Part shown: positions 1-11,245 of the stretch, piece by piece
Numbering within the stretch: the first letter of the stretch is position 1
How the letters are laid out: the number at the start of each line of letters is the position of its first letter
Source of the DNA: Amborella trichopoda
Lineage: Eukaryota; Streptophyta; Magnoliopsida; Amborellales; Amborellaceae
Assembly (NCBI RefSeq): GCF_000471905.2
Contig: NW_006494931.1
Location: 8,871,586 to 8,935,585, forward strand
Direction of reading: 5' to 3'
Length of the DNA stretch: 64,000 nt
Program-made: the position numbers and the translations under genes
The notes under the pieces: model-generated
What the model saw: only the letters and a program-made list of their open reading frames with translations
What the model was told of the DNA's origin: nothing
The model's database searches: none

Positions 1-484
1 GTTAAATCATAACATGTCCCTGCTCTGGGTTCAATTTCAAATCTCCCCCTACTTTCAAAATTTCTAAAAAAATTTCTAAAGCGCAGGAGCTTGGACACCC
101 TATATGATGAATACCATGTTTACCGCGTTGCTGCCTTGTCTCTCTCTTCGGATTCAGCCAGACAAGTCTCTTCCTATAAAAGGCCTTTTCTTATAGATAG
201 CCCTAGGAAACCCCAAGGATAGCGAAGAAAATGCAAGGGATAAAAATTTCAAGCTGTAAAACCCTTGAAGTTAAGTGGCATGGCTAGAAAATCCAACTCG
301 AGTTTCAAGCTTGTGTAACTCACCGACAATGCCGATAACCCTAGGAGGAAAAATTCCTAGGTGGGTGAGCTCGGTGAGCACAATGACTTGGACGGATAGT
401 TGGTGTGCCCCCTGACCACGTGACGACAGGACGAAATTTAAAATGTCTACTTTATCTTTGACGTTCACCTGCCCCTTGAAGGAA
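1..484 (+). mobile_element. 3' internal non-coding end of a D-family LTR retrotransposon (copy E)
   Basis: This stretch aligns closely with 60857-61335 in element D, from the phrase 'tccctgctctgggtt' through 'gatagttggtgtgcccc'. In D that sequence lies just upstream of the polypurine tract and 3' LTR, so here it is the 3' internal tail of a second D-family copy whose body lies left of the window. The alignment breaks near 484, where the polypurine tract and the LTR start seen in D at 61410-61445 are missing. Short open frames here are not coding in D either. I see no gene. Confidence 0.8.
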
Positions 485-1542
485 ATTTTGACAAGTTTTG
501 AGTTGGGTGACACTAGCCGTGTCGCCCAGCCTAGAATTGGCGACACTGCCAGTGTCTTCCAAGTCATTCTAATAAATGACTTGGTTTACCAAACAAATAA
601 TTAAAAATAGTAAAAAACTTTATTTTGACCCAAATTTTTTCTAGTAGCTTCATAAGAGGATGGGGAATGCACTAAAAGAAAAAAAAATAAACTTTAACCA
701 AGATTTCCCCGTGTCGCCCAACATAGGCGTGTCGCCCAGATTTGGGCGACACTACTAGGTCGCCCGGGGGACACGGCCCATATCGCCCAGACCATTTTTA
801 CCTGAAATGAAATTTTAAGGTTTTGGACATTTTTTTTGACCTTTTAAGGTGTCGCACAAACCTGTGATCCTCAAAATGCGGACCTTTTGACCAGAGATTT
901 GTTTGGTATGTGAGTTTATCCGTCCCATCAAGCTTTGACCCCTATAAGGTCTCTTTTTGTAGGAACTTGAAGGGGGACAAAAAGAGAGACGGAGGATAGA
1001 GATAGGAACCCTATGAGAGGGAAAAAACATAGGATAGAGATGAAAAAGTCGAGAGCGTTGTAGGAGATAGTGACTCAGAGAGAAAACCCCTATCTAACCT
1101 AAGCCTAAGAACCCTAGTTCTAAGCCATTTCCAGGGCACAAACACCCTATTCAATCAAGATTTGTTGGCTAATATTCAGATCAGAGAGACAAAAGAGGAC
1201 CGGTTCTGATACGGGCAAGCCCTAAAAGGCTAAGGAGTCCCAGGCCATTCGGCCCGATTTGGTGTCATTTTCCTTTCTTCGTTTTTTATTCTTCTTTACT
1301 GTTTTAATTTCATTTTGATCTGCTTATTTGTTTTAAAATCGTGTTTTGGATGCTCTGGATCATGCTGGTTCTACCACAGATCTGAGAGCAGTTCTGCTTG
1401 TTTCCGGGCAGATCTGGCCTCAGATCTGAATTCGATTTGTCCCACTTTCTTTACCATTTTATTTCTTTCATTTTCATTTATTTTAAGGTGTTAAAATCGA
1501 CGAAACTTTATCAGAAGATATGTCTGATTTTCATCCTAGACA
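485..1542 (+). mobile_element. 3' LTR remnant of copy E (D-family Tat-type LTR)
   Basis: It matches D's LTRs (32518-33672 and 61432-62490) from the phrase 'aaaaatagtaaaaaactttattttgaccc' region onward. Shared landmarks are the GTGTCGCCC/GGGCGACAC block at 710-790, 'gagagacaaaagaggaccgg', and the 'cagatctgagagcag...tctggcctcagatc' part. It ends around 'cctagaca' (1542), matching the LTR end 'cggtaaaca' of D. No primer binding site follows, as expected for a 3' LTR. The first part of the LTR is deleted. The end is inferred from alignment with D. Confidence 0.75.
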
Positions 1543-2334
1543 ACCACCAACCAGCAGCCCCACCTTTCTTCGTCATCACCAACCTCAACCCCCATCTCTC
1601 CTCCGCCACCATCTCCTTCACAACCTTCCCCATTCTCTTCATTTGCATCCTGCTCTTGCCTCCCCCTCTCTCTCATGACTCCCGACCATCCTTCCCCACT
1701 CTCCCATTCTCCCTATTCTTCCTCTCTCTAAAACCTCCCCAAATGAAAACCCTTTTCTTTTCTTTTTTTTGTTTCTTTTCATTTCATGTTGCCACTTCTT
1801 TTCCTCGCGTTTTCATCCATCACTCCACCCACCTCAATGAAAACCCGACAACCCAACAAAAGCTCTCTCTCTCCTGAAACTTAAAAGAAAAAAATCATTA
1901 ATTGAATTTCTCTCTTTTTTAACTAATGCATTATTTTCTTCTGTTTTTTATAAACCATATCATTTTATTTCTTCTACCCCTTCCCTTTCATTTTATTCCA
2001 TTTTATTCCCTTCCTTTCATGTTATTTTATTCACTTCGTTTCATTTTCCTTTGTTCTATTTTATTCTATTTATTTTATCTCACTTATTTTATCCTACCGT
2101 ACCTTATTCTATTTCATTCATTTATTTTATTTTATTTTATTATCTCATCTTATTTTATTTTTATTTTCTTTTATCTCATTTATTTTATTTTACTTTATTT
2201 CATTTTATTTTATGTTATTTCTCTTACGCATTTCATTTTTCTAATTTTATTTTTTAATTCCTTTTTCTAATTTTATTTTTTAATTTCATTCATCCCTTTT
2301 CATTTTATTTTTTCATTTCACCTCATTTTATTCC
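1543..2334. other. Non-coding gap, then T-rich low-complexity tract
   Basis: Bases 1543-1900 are C/T-rich sequence that I cannot place in any element. Bases 1926-2334 are a degenerate TTTTA/TTTCATTTTATT tract rich enough in T to give long spurious Phe/Leu/Ile-rich frames. I see no gene. Its position next to an LTR end at 2335 suggests expanded low-complexity DNA that replaced the 5' part of that LTR, but this is inference. Confidence 0.6.
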
Positions 2335-2701
2335 TAACACGTCCGGGTCACCAGACCCACTTGTTGGGACATCTCATGTGTGTGTGTCTGTAGGAACGTA
2401 GATAAAACGAGTCAAGGGAGTTGAAGCCGAACCGGCCTCAGGCCTAGGGGGCATTCTTCGTGATCTAAGAGAGCACCCACGCGAGCTAGCCCGAGCGTGT
2501 CACGGACCCCAAGTGAGGTAAGTCCTGTTTCATGATCTCAATTCCTCTCTCACCAATTGTCACCATGCTCGTGTCTTCTTTACGCAGTTCCCGAGAGAGT
2601 GATCTCAGAGACAGTGATCTCCTGTCCCAGATCCATCACGAACCTGAAACCACGCCACCAGGTCATCTCGACCCAGAGGGTGAGATTGAGGCACCTAACC
2701 A
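2335..2701 (+). mobile_element. Truncated LTR, 3' end only, of the B-type family
   Basis: The block aligns with the last part of B's 5' LTR (8960-9278). Shared landmarks are 'acccacttg', the TG-rich stretch, 'cttcgtgatctaagag', 'gagagtgatctca' and the terminal 'gaggcacctaacca'. It ends at 2701 with the family's LTR terminus. No PBS of the TTGGCGACTCC type follows, so it is not a 5' LTR in place. It directly abuts gag sequence of element A read on the other strand, which implies a truncated solo LTR or a rearrangement. Confidence 0.65.
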
Positions 2702-2741
2702 GTCTCATATGCTTCGGAGCAGGAGAGAGCTTGGATGAGGG

Positions 2742-5275
2742 TCATACGGTAGTCTCTCGAGAGCATAAGGGTGTCATAGGCGTGAGAAGGGCAGGGAGCT
2801 TCCTTAGGTGCCCAACCACGTCATACTTGACCTTGTCATCATCAACCCTTTGAACTCCTAGACGCACCATGGGTCTATATGGTAGGGAAGGTTGTGGGGT
2901 AGGCTTAGGTGGTGGAAAGATATTATGGGGTACCCGTTGACTTTGCTGTGCAGCCGGCATGGATTGGAGAGGTTGTATGGATTGGGTAGGCAACAGTTGA
3001 ACAACTAGATTTGGTGCCGACTGGCCAGATCGTGCGGTTGAGTTCAGTGCAGATTGGTTAGATTGAGTAATAAGAGTATGTGTTGGCAGAGTGGAGGTTG
3101 ATGAAGGTTGGGGAGAGGCCTTCTTGGGATCAAATATGGTGACAGTAACGCTGATCATCCCTCTCTGCTGATTGCCCCAAGCATTGGGGGAGCATTATCA
3201 GAGTTTCAGCTATTTCCCCTACTTGACGGTCGCACTTGGGGCCCGCCTTGATGCTTAAAGAGGATTTCTATGTGGATTGCTTTAGAGATCAGATCTAATA
3301 TAAAAGTAGGGTTTGAAGCCTCGAAATGTAGGGCAATCTCCGACTTCATGTTGCATACACTTTTGAACATCATCAATCTCAAGCATAGGGGTGGTCTGGT
3401 GTGCAACCAAATCTCTCCATCTTACAATGAATTGATCAACCTGCTCATCTAGGCCCTGGGTCATTGTGAGAAGCTCAATGGCTTTGAATTCCCTTTTGAC
3501 TTCGTAGAAGCACTTATAAAACAAGTTCTCCATCTCTTCCCAGGTTTGTAATGAGTTCGGGGGAAGCTGAGCATACCACTTGAACGTCTGCCTGTCGAGA
3601 GTTTCAACAAACTGACGGAGGAGGAGTCTCCCATCAGCAGTTGTCTCTTGACATGCTGAAATAAAATGAGCGATATGCTGGTGAGGGGAACTCGTGTCAC
3701 TAAAGACAGGGAGTCTCTCCTTATAGTAATTGGGGGGAAATGGGATCTGGTCAATGTAGGATGGATAGTGCTTCTAGTACAGGGCTGTATCTTCCACGCC
3801 CGGGAACTGTCTACCCCGCAAGCTATGGCTGACCATGGAGTCAATGTTGGCCTATGAGGCTTGATCAGGGGAAGAGTGACCATGAGAGCTGAGAGGAGGC
3901 GGCTACCTTGGTGCTTCCCTAGCCTGATGGGGGAGTTGTGGAGAGTTGGCCCCATGGTGAGATGAATTCTCGGTCTATCATTCTCTTAAGCTGAGTAAGT
4001 CGATTTTCCTACTCTTCATTAGATTGCTCGACGACCATCACTCGGACTCTCTCCTCAAGGAGGTCAGCCTCATGCACGATCAAGATCTTGTGTGCGCATC
4101 GGACTAAGTGTGGTAGGTTGGTCAGTAAGGGTTTGACATTCCTCGACTGAGCATGAGCCTTGTATGTAGACCGGGGTGAGGACTGGTTCATGACAGTCTT
4201 GGAACCGCGGGGGCTGCAGGGTTGGGTCATCTCCTACAACACTGACAACCATGCAGGATTCTAGCTTTCGCATCTCAGGCTCTACTGCTGCTTGTAGTGA
4301 GTAGAAGGGGTTCTCGGCCAGGGGGTCCACAAATTTAGTTGCCCTGAACATGCTGGGTCTTTCCCTCGGTATGATTCACACGCCTTTGTCATGCTTGGCT
4401 CTCAAGTTCTTGTATACTTCCCTCCAAAACAGAGATTGTGACCGTTATTGTGAATGGTCAGCCCTCTTCAAGTAACCATGGTCGTCTCCATGAGGTGAGG
4501 CAAGGGATGTGGGCCAAAAATGATAGTCAGTTTGGGCTTCTGTCTTGGTTTAGGCAAAGATGGGAGATAGAGGACCTCATCACTAGAGGAAGCCTTGCCC
4601 GGAGCTCTTTTGTGAGCTCAACCCCTCTCGAAGAAGGATTTCGGGTGACTTGGGGATCGATCCGGGCTCGAGTAGCAGGTCTGGCCTTAGGAGGCCGAGT
4701 ACCGTGAGCATGTGTGCGTGAGGGAATGGCCTTATGACCACCTCTCACAGGATACGTAGATATGTGTAGAGAGGGACGACGAGGGAGTCATCTCTAGTGT
4801 GCTCCGGTAGGCACATCAACAGGGCTGCCCCAAGCAGTGCGATGCATATGCAAAACGTTTACAAGGCCAGGTCCAAGAAGACCTGAACCCTGACAGTGGT
4901 TCGAGGCAGCCTGAGGGTTGCCCTGAGGTGTGGCTCGAGTGGATGGACCACGAGCTTTGGTGAGTGTGTGGGAGGTGGAGCCCTTAGGGCCTCCTCGTGG
5001 GTGTGTTGAGCCTCTTGTTACAGCACCCGATATGATAGAGAGTGGGGGATGGCCTTACAACGGCCCATAGGAGCAATTACAGATGGACTGCCAGTTGCAA
5101 GAAAGGAAGGGACATACTTTCGGCTGCCCCGAGCAGTGGGATCGGCATGTGAATTGTCGGTAATAGGGTGCATGCGGTGTGTGGTGGCTACTACGCCACC
5201 CATGCATGGTGCATTGTTGGAGGGTCCATTAATGCTAAGAGATGGGGAGTGAGGGGCTTTTAGGTCCGTCCGCAC
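2742..5275 (-). pseudogene. gag: Broken gag of element A (Tat-type Ty3/gypsy)
   Basis: Read on the minus strand from the leader after the PBS at 5488-5506, this is a Gag polyprotein in several frames, broken by frameshifts and stops. It would assemble the cytoplasmic particle. Recognisable parts, in order: a leader-proximal stretch (5275-5018) similar to element B at 9530-9680; an acidic/low-complexity middle (4351-4009); and the retrotransposon gag core at about 3660-3280, with 'LPPNS' in the out-of-track frame, then 'CFYEVKREFKAIELL' and 'EQVDQFIVRWRDLV'. Last is a Pro/Gln/Ser-rich tail ending in 'YDVVGHLRKLPALL' (about 2820-2780), which resembles a conserved segment just before the protease in Tat elements. 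The gene stops at 2742, where it meets an oppositely oriented LTR end. The protease and the rest of pol are absent. Confidence 0.7.
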
Positions 5276-5487
5276 ACCAATCTAAGTGAGGACCTGGGAG
5301 AGTGAAATCGGGTCTACACTCAGGAGGAAGGTCGGGAACAAGGTTCATGAAACCTGTTCTTGAGGAAGACTCACAAGTGCGGGATTAGAAAATCCTCGAC
5401 TCGGATGAACGACATGTGTGTGTGTTAGAAAGAATAAATAAAAGAAAGGAAGGCCAAGCAAGAATGATCCTACAATGGGGTAGCGTG

Positions 5488-5506
5488 TCCCCTGTGGAGT
5501 CGCCAA
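5488..5506 (-). promoter_or_regulatory. Primer binding site of element A
   Basis: On the minus strand this reads TTGGCGACTCCACAGGGGA, two or three bases after an LTR end ('ggcacctaatga'). Its complement would be a tRNA 3' end ending in GTCGCCA. A PBS of this general form is reported as tRNA-Arg-primed in Ogre-type elements; the tRNA identity here is inference. It fixes the orientation of element A. Confidence 0.75.
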
Positions 5507-5508
5507 GC

Positions 5509-5615
5509 TCATTAGGTGCCTCAATCTCACCCTCCAGGTCGGGATGACCTAGTGGCGTGGCTCCGGGTTCATGTCGAGCCTGAGACTGGAGATCGCTCTC
5601 TCGTAAAGAGGACAC
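5509..5615 (-). mobile_element. 5' LTR of element A, 3' end piece, cut by LTR F
   Basis: Reverse-complemented, it is the end of a B-family-like LTR ('gaggcacctaatga', preceded by the DNA phrase equivalent to 'gagagcgatct'). The same sequence starts afresh at 5616 ('tggttaggtgcctcg'), so a second LTR of the same family was inserted into this one. Bases 5611-5615 ('gacac') are the candidate target site. The partner copy would lie beyond the window. Confidence 0.65.
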
Positions 5616-5744
5616 TGGTTAGGTGCCTCGTTCTCGCCCTCCTGGTCGGGATGACCTGGCGGCACGTGACTCGGGTTTCAGGAGAACCCAGGACTTGAGA
5701 TCGCTCTCTCAGGAACCTTGCTCAAGAGTAAGGGCAGGTATACC
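5616..5744 (-). mobile_element. LTR F, first piece, interrupted by element B
   Basis: It starts with the complement of the LTR terminus GGCACCTAACCA and runs for 129 bp. It aligns with the start of solo LTR S1 (20343 onward) and of C's 3' LTR (39786 onward), up to 'gggcaggt'. It then hits the TSD ATACC and element B. The LTR resumes at 29795 with 'aactgatgagagag', which is the expected continuation when compared with 39916-39940. Confidence 0.75.
5740..5744. repeat. Target-site duplication ATACC, left copy, element B
   Basis: ATACC lies immediately before B's 5' LTR (TGTTTGAAG...). The same five bases lie immediately after B's 3' LTR at 29790-29794. A 5-bp duplication is the expected footprint of Ty3/gypsy integration. 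Confidence 0.85.
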
Positions 5745-7197
5745 TGTTTGAAGACATTTTTCAACACCTTGGTCCATGATGCGGAATAAGAGGAAGCTGG
5801 TCAATAAAGCCTTGACATACAGTGAAATTCTCAACAGTCTCAGAATTTGCTCATAATGGGTCAGAATCTTCTGAACCATTCCAAAAGGCTATTTGTCAAG
5901 TTTCGTCTCAATCTGACATGTCTCAGGCAACACAGACAAAGAAAAAATTTCAGAAAAATCAGCCTCTAGCACCCTGAAACGGATCTTGTAACTAGAACTA
6001 TATTTTTGGTGCGTCAAACAGTTGTGGGACTACCGTTATTGGATCCAACACGGTTGAAACCCCCTATAGGTCGAGTTTCGGCTTAATCGGGCATTTCAAG
6101 ACAATGTTATGAGTAAAAGGCCAAAAAGGGGTAGGCCACATGCTATTCTCGTGCGGCCTCCCTACACTAATCTCCATTAAAGGAGGCTGATGTGCACAGT
6201 CCCAAGAAAAAACCTCAAAGGCCCATATCTCACTCATTCTGAGTTGGATCGCTTTCAAATTTAGTGAGCGTGTTCATCTCATCAACATGAGTGTTTTGAT
6301 ATGTAACCAAACCCAAGACGATACTCGAGCAGGGAGAAAAACTAAAGAGAAGTTCATGATTCGTGAAGATGGTTGCAGAAAATGGAGCAACAGTATGCCT
6401 CTCTTGAGCGGCCAAATCACGATGCTCATGTACCCAATCGATGCGAAACCAATTGCATTATGTGCGTAAGGTTTGAGGCTATCTATGATCTGAACCTCGC
6501 GTATGATGAAGGATTGGATTTCACACACGGAGGCATCGAAGTTGCTGTAAATTCTAGCTGCCAGATTTTCAAATTTCAGCCAAAAATCCAAGTCGACAAA
6601 ATCTTCGTCCTGACACGAAATCGAGCTGCGTTTGTTGCCACATGATTTTGACAACGTGCTCAATGCAATACAGCAAATAAATCATGGAAAAACATCAAGA
6701 AACAAGCACACTATCAATTTGAAGTTTGCAAGATTCATCCAAATTTCGAGTCTCATGATCATGGCTTAAAAACACGATCCATGGCTCGAAGTTGGTATCA
6801 AATCGATCGCCATGCTAAGCCCTAAAGAAAACAGTCATCTTTCGATCCAATGGGCATCAGAGCAACCCCGGATCATCCATAGAAGATCACGCAAGTTCTA
6901 GAGCAACAGTAGGGACTGTTTTGAAATTTCACACATCAAAATAGTCCTTTTGCACCCAATTTTAGAATTTCTTTCAATTCAATTAAATTTTAATTATCAT
7001 CAATTTAGGTAGTTTTTGAGCATCCACCCATGTTTGGGCCTAACTCGATAAGTGCATGCTAAACACAATTGTTAAAGAGCACTTGATTATTAATACTCAT
7101 CAATAAAATTTGAGAGTTTTCACGTTCAAATTGTGGGTACATCTTGGAGAGAGAGAGAGGAGAGAGAAGAAAATGGTCAGTACCCTTCGGTAAGATA

Positions 7198-7680
7198 ATT
7201 TTCTTTCTCCTCTTTTCTCTTTTTTTCTTCTCTCCTCTTTTCTCTCTTTCTCTCTCCTCTCTTTTCTCTCTCCTCCTCTTTCTCTCTCCTTCTCTCTCCT
7301 CCTATTTTTTCTCTATTTATCTCCTCTCATCTCTCTTTCTCTCTCCTTCTCTCTCCTCCTCTTTCTCTCTCCTTCTCTCTCCTCTTATTTCTTCTCTATT
7401 TCTCTCCTCTCATCTCTCTTTCTCTCTCCTCTTTTCTCTCTTTCTCTTTCCTTCTCTTTTCTCTCTTTCTCTCTCCTCTTCTCATCTCTTTATTTCTCTC
7501 TCCTCTTCTCATCTATCTATTTCTCTCTCCTCCTCTCATCTCTATCCTTCTCTCATCTCTCTTTCTCTCTCCTCTCATCTATCTTTCTTTCCTATTTCCT
7601 CTCTGATCTGCTTTATCCACTTTCCTTCTTTTTCTTTACATTTCCTTTCTCTCTCTTCTCGTTCCTACTGTGTCTCTATT
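7198..7680 (+). repeat. Pyrimidine (CTCTCTTT/CTCCT) tract in the B 5' LTR
   Basis: This is nearly 500 bp of C/T only, with motifs such as 'tttctctctcctcttttctctc'. The same tract occurs in the 3' LTR (24509-24905), as GA in the minus-strand S1 (21840-22065), and in C's LTRs (41290-41560 and 53895-54190). In all copies it lies shortly downstream of the presumed TATA box, so it would sit at the start of the genomic RNA. Any open frame here is an artefact of Ser/Leu/Phe codons. Confidence 0.85.
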
Positions 7681-7817
7681 CTCTCTCCTTGTTTTTTGTT
7701 CATGCATGGCAAAGTCTATCGCCTGGCATGAGGTCTTCTTGCTTTACAGACACGAATAGCGAGCCGGGCCTTAACTCGAGTGACGGATCAGGCCTCTGTC
7801 AAAGTCTCCATGTCTTC

Positions 7818-8360
7818 CCTTTTGTCATAGACAGTGGAAACACATCACCGTCCATGTTCTCTTTCTCTTCTTAATCGTCTGTCATGGATGACGGAAGCAC
7901 ACCACTACCCATGTTTTCTCTCTCCTCCTAGTCTCTATCATGGATGGAAAAAACACATCACTGCCCCTGTTTTCTCTTTCCTCTTAATCTTATGTCATGG
8001 ACGGTAGAAGCACATCGCCACTCATGTTTTCTCTTTCCTCTTAATCTTATGTCATGAACAAAAGAACACATTATCGTCCATGTTTTCTCTCTCCTCCTAT
8101 TCTCTGTCATGGATGGCAGAAGCACATCATCGCCCATGGTTTATCTTTCCTATTAATCCTTTGTCATGGACGGTGAAAGCACATCTCTGCCCTTGTATTC
8201 TCTCTCTTCTCTCATTCTTCTGTCATAATGGCGGAAGCACATCGCTACTCATGTTTTTTGTCTCTTCTCTCATTCTTTTGTCACGGACAACAGAGGCTCA
8301 TTACCGCCTGCATTTTCTCTCTCTTCTTACCCTTCCGTTATGGACGATGGAACTTATGGC
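7818..8360 (+). repeat. Tandem array (~60 bp units) in the B 5' LTR
   Basis: About eight or nine units follow the pattern 'gtcatggacgg.gaagcacatcgc..cccatgttttctctc', separated by pyrimidine runs. The same array with different unit number and order is in the B 3' LTR (25030-25600) and in S1 (21225-21720). It behaves as a variable-number repeat within the LTR. There are no signs of coding. Confidence 0.8.
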
Positions 8361-9280
8361 CATCCATGTTCTTTGCTTCTTCTTTTTCTCTCAACATAGT
8401 CCATGTTCCCTTGCTCTCTTTTCTATCATTCTTCTTCATTATTTTCCTTCTCTTTCCTCTTTTCCTTTTATTTTCCTTCTCTTTCCTCTTTTCCTTTTTC
8501 CTTTCTCCCTCATTGCTTATCTTGTCTTCTTCTTACATGCACGACATTAGTAGTATTGTGCATGTTTGTCTTTCTCTCTCTTCTTTCTTCTCTCTCTCAT
8601 TTGACCAAGAGAGGCTGAGACAAACATTGTCGTGGTAGTCTTGTCGTTTAGCAGTATTGGCGCTAAGCCGGTCTTAGTTACTGAGTCTGCCTTACTGCCA
8701 TGACATGCTAGCCATCGTGCCTAACTGACCGATGATCATTCTAGTGTCCAATAGTTACTGTTGTGCCAGTCTAGTTACCGTGCCCATCTTGCTACCACAC
8801 CGGGTCAATCACTTGTTGATCTAGTTGTCGTGTTAGTCTCGACACCTAGTCAAAATTCCTGTGATTTACCCCTTTCTTCTTCTTTCACTTATCATCTTAC
8901 CCTCTCTTCTTTTTGATGTACATGTCTGTGTATATTCGCTCAAAGATAAGGTGGGGTCTCTTTCAACCCACTTGTCTTGGAAAATTAACCATGTGTGTGT
9001 GATTGTAGAAACAGGAGAATGCAAACCAAGGGAGGAGATTCCGAACCAGTTCTACGACTGGGGGGCTTTCTTCGTGATCTAAGAGGGCACCCACATGAGC
9101 TAGCCTGAGTATGTCCCGAACCTACCTTAAATTCCTCTCTTATCAGTTTGTCTACCTACCCTCACTCTTGAGTGAGGTACTCGAGAGAGTGATCTCAAAG
9201 TCTCGGGTTCCCCCAAAACCCGAGACACATGCCGCTCGATCATCCAGATCCGGAGGGCGAGATCGAGGCACCTAACTAGC

Positions 9281-9298
9281 TTGGCGACTCCACTGAAG
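9281..9298 (+). promoter_or_regulatory. Primer binding site of element B
   Basis: TTGGCGACTCCACTGAAG starts two bases after the LTR end. The first 14-15 bases match A's PBS; the following GGGG-type bases are altered to GAAG. Minus-strand DNA synthesis would start here from a tRNA whose 3' end is AGTCGCCA (tRNA-Arg by analogy with Ogre; inference). Confidence 0.75.
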
Positions 9299-9370
9299 AC
9301 TTACTACCCCTTCGTCGGGTCGTTCTTGTACGGCTAGTTTTTCCTTTGTTTTTCTGTTTTCACACACCAC

Positions 9371-10635
9371 ATGGTCGCTGGGTTTCTTAACCCATTTATC
9401 CGGATCGGGGACTTTTTGATCCTCGCATTTGCGAGTGTTCCCCAAGAACAAGTTCCTCAAACTTCATTTCCAACCTTCCTTTTGAGAAAATACCCAATGT
9501 CTAGATCCCAGGTCTTAACCTGGATAGGTGTGAGGAGGGACTTAAAGGTCCCTAACTCCGCATCTCCTAAATCTGGTGGAACCTCCACCAAGGCACCCTG
9601 CATCGGTAGCACATCTGCTGCCACTCACAGCATGCACCCTGTTAAAGACAAGTCACTTGTCTGTCGTATTGCCAAGGTACGTCGGAAGGCAAAGAAGTTG
9701 TCATTGCCTCAGTGAGTTGCCCTAAGGCTACTCCCCACACACTAGCACCACCACGAGTCTCTACCCTTTGAGGCTCGACACATTAAGGAGGAGAACTTGG
9801 GGCCTTCACCTCTCGCACACACCATAAGGCTCGTGGGTCATCCATTAGAGCCACACCTCGGGGCAACTTTTATGTTACCTCGAGTCAATGTCCAGGATCA
9901 GTCCTCCCAAAGCCAAGTCCTACACACGTTGCGCATTTTCATCCCACCACTCAAGGCAATGCCATCGCTGCATCAACCCAAGTACATGGAAGACAACCCC
10001 CGCGTCCTCCTCCTCAGCACACACTTACCCACCCTATAAGGGGCAGGCTTCCACCTGTTCTCTTACAAACACCTGCTCGTAGTTCTCGGTCTCTTAAGGC
10101 CATATCACTTGCTCAAGCCCGGGCTGACCCCCAACTCACCTGTGATCCTTCTTCAAGGGATGCACACGTGTCGCCGTCGTAGACAGGAACCCCCTCCTCG
10201 AACCAGCATATCACCCATTTCCAAGCAGCATGTTGAGAGATGGTGGCTGATGGTAGACTTCTTCTCCATCATTTTGTTGAAACCCTTGATGGCCCGGCTT
10301 TCCAGTGGTATGCTCGGCTTCCCCCAAACTCAATATATACTTGGGCAGAAATGAAGAAATTGTTCCACCAGTGTTTTTAGGAGGTCGAGAGAGAGATTCA
10401 AACCATCGAGCTTCTCACTTGGACCCAAGAACCCTATGAGCCTGTGGATCAATTTCTATCAAGGTGGAGAAATTTGGTCGCTCGTCATCCCAATCTCATG
10501 CTTGAGAAGGAAGTGGTTCAAACCTATATGCGGAACATGCGACCTGAGATTGATCTACATGTTTAGGCCTCTAATCCGACTTCCATGTTAGAACTGATCT
10601 CCAAGTCGGCCCACATAGAAAGTCTGTCACGCCAC
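9371..10635 (+). pseudogene. gag: Broken gag of element B
   Basis: Gag is the structural polyprotein of the element. The first part (9371-9715) resembles A's leader-proximal frame ('APCIG..SAATHSMHPV' against 'APCMGGVVATTHRMHPI'). The gag core lies at about 10255-10620 and shows 'FQWYARLPPNS', 'EVEREIQTIELL', 'PVDQFLSRWRNLVARHP' and 'YMRNMRPEIDLHV', the pattern of the retrotransposon gag family. In-frame stops occur near 10377 and 10564, and the frame shifts between 9715 and 10250. There is no zinc knuckle that I can see. It is homologous to A's gag on the other strand, so A and B are close relatives. Confidence 0.75.
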
Positions 10636-10984
10636 CATGGCGGGTCACGACAATAGTTTGCAAGCTAAGGAAACAATCGGGGCAATGGTAGCTCTCGGAC
10701 TAATACCCGGGGAAACCAACCAAAATGAGTGATCAGCGTGACCAACACTATAAGCGATCCAAAGAAAGATCCCTCCCAAACTTTGGAACTCTCCAAAGGG
10801 GTAAACACAGCGAAAGCGCCTACAACATGCAAGCAACAACAAATCGTACAACCGGATCCCCCCACCTACGAACCTTAATCGGGATGATTATTAGACCAGG
10901 CATGGGAACAAGGTCTAGCCCTTTCAAAAGGAATGGATCCCTGCACTACTCTGATTGTTACTGGAACAGAACATGATCGAGCTC

Positions 10985-11190
10985 CCTAGAGACAAAGCTC
11001 CCTTGGACTAAGCAAAGGAAAGACCTAAAAGACTCCATGCATACATTCAATGAGGGTGACGACGTTAAAAGCACTCCCCAATAGTCTAAGCAAGGGAAAG
11101 ACCTAAAAGACTCCTTGCACACATCCAATTCTGATGATAATGCAAAAAGCTACCTAGATCGGTCAGATGAGGGGAAAGACCTTAAAAGTC
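10985..11190 (+). repeat. Short tandem repeat in the gag-pol linker of B
   Basis: Three copies of a roughly 75-bp unit contain 'aggaaagacctaaaagactcc' or a variant (about 11010, 11090 and 11170). The same repeated phrase, reversed, is at 52940-53090 in element C, so the duplication predates the split of the two copies. Confidence 0.6.
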
Positions 11191-11245
11191 CCTCACTTAC
11201 TGCCCTTCTCATGGTTCTTTTTCTTCTTCTCATCCTTCCTCTTTT

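Larger units (their letters stand above)
5745..9278 (+). mobile_element. 5' LTR of element B
   Basis: It starts TGTTTGAAGACATTTTTCAA and ends ...GGCACCTAACTA, followed by the PBS. At 3534 bp it is long for plant gypsy elements but in the range known for Ogre-like ones. Matching sequence is found at 19938-20342, 23514-26118 and 29460-29789 (3' LTR), and reversed in S1. Its parts in order are: a U3-like region (5745-7100), a CT tract (7198-7680), a roughly 60-bp tandem array (7818-8360), and a conserved 3' end. The TATA box intact in sister LTRs (TATAAGT at 24356) reads CGATAAGTG here (about 7049-7057), so this copy's promoter is probably damaged. Confidence 0.85.

Noticed and set aside
1398..1877. 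159-codon plus-strand frame with a Pro/Phe/Leu-rich sequence resembling a signal peptide
   Set aside because: It starts inside an LTR end and runs into C/T-rich DNA. Hydrophobicity comes from base composition and no domain is visible.
7144..7731. Long Ser/Leu/Phe-rich plus-strand frame (195 codons)
   Set aside because: It is the translation of a pure CT tract in the LTR. The same tract gives similar frames in every LTR copy and strand.
9272..9460. 62-codon minus-strand frame over the B LTR-PBS junction
   Set aside because: It overlaps the PBS and the plus-strand gag leader. No counterpart exists in element A at the same place.
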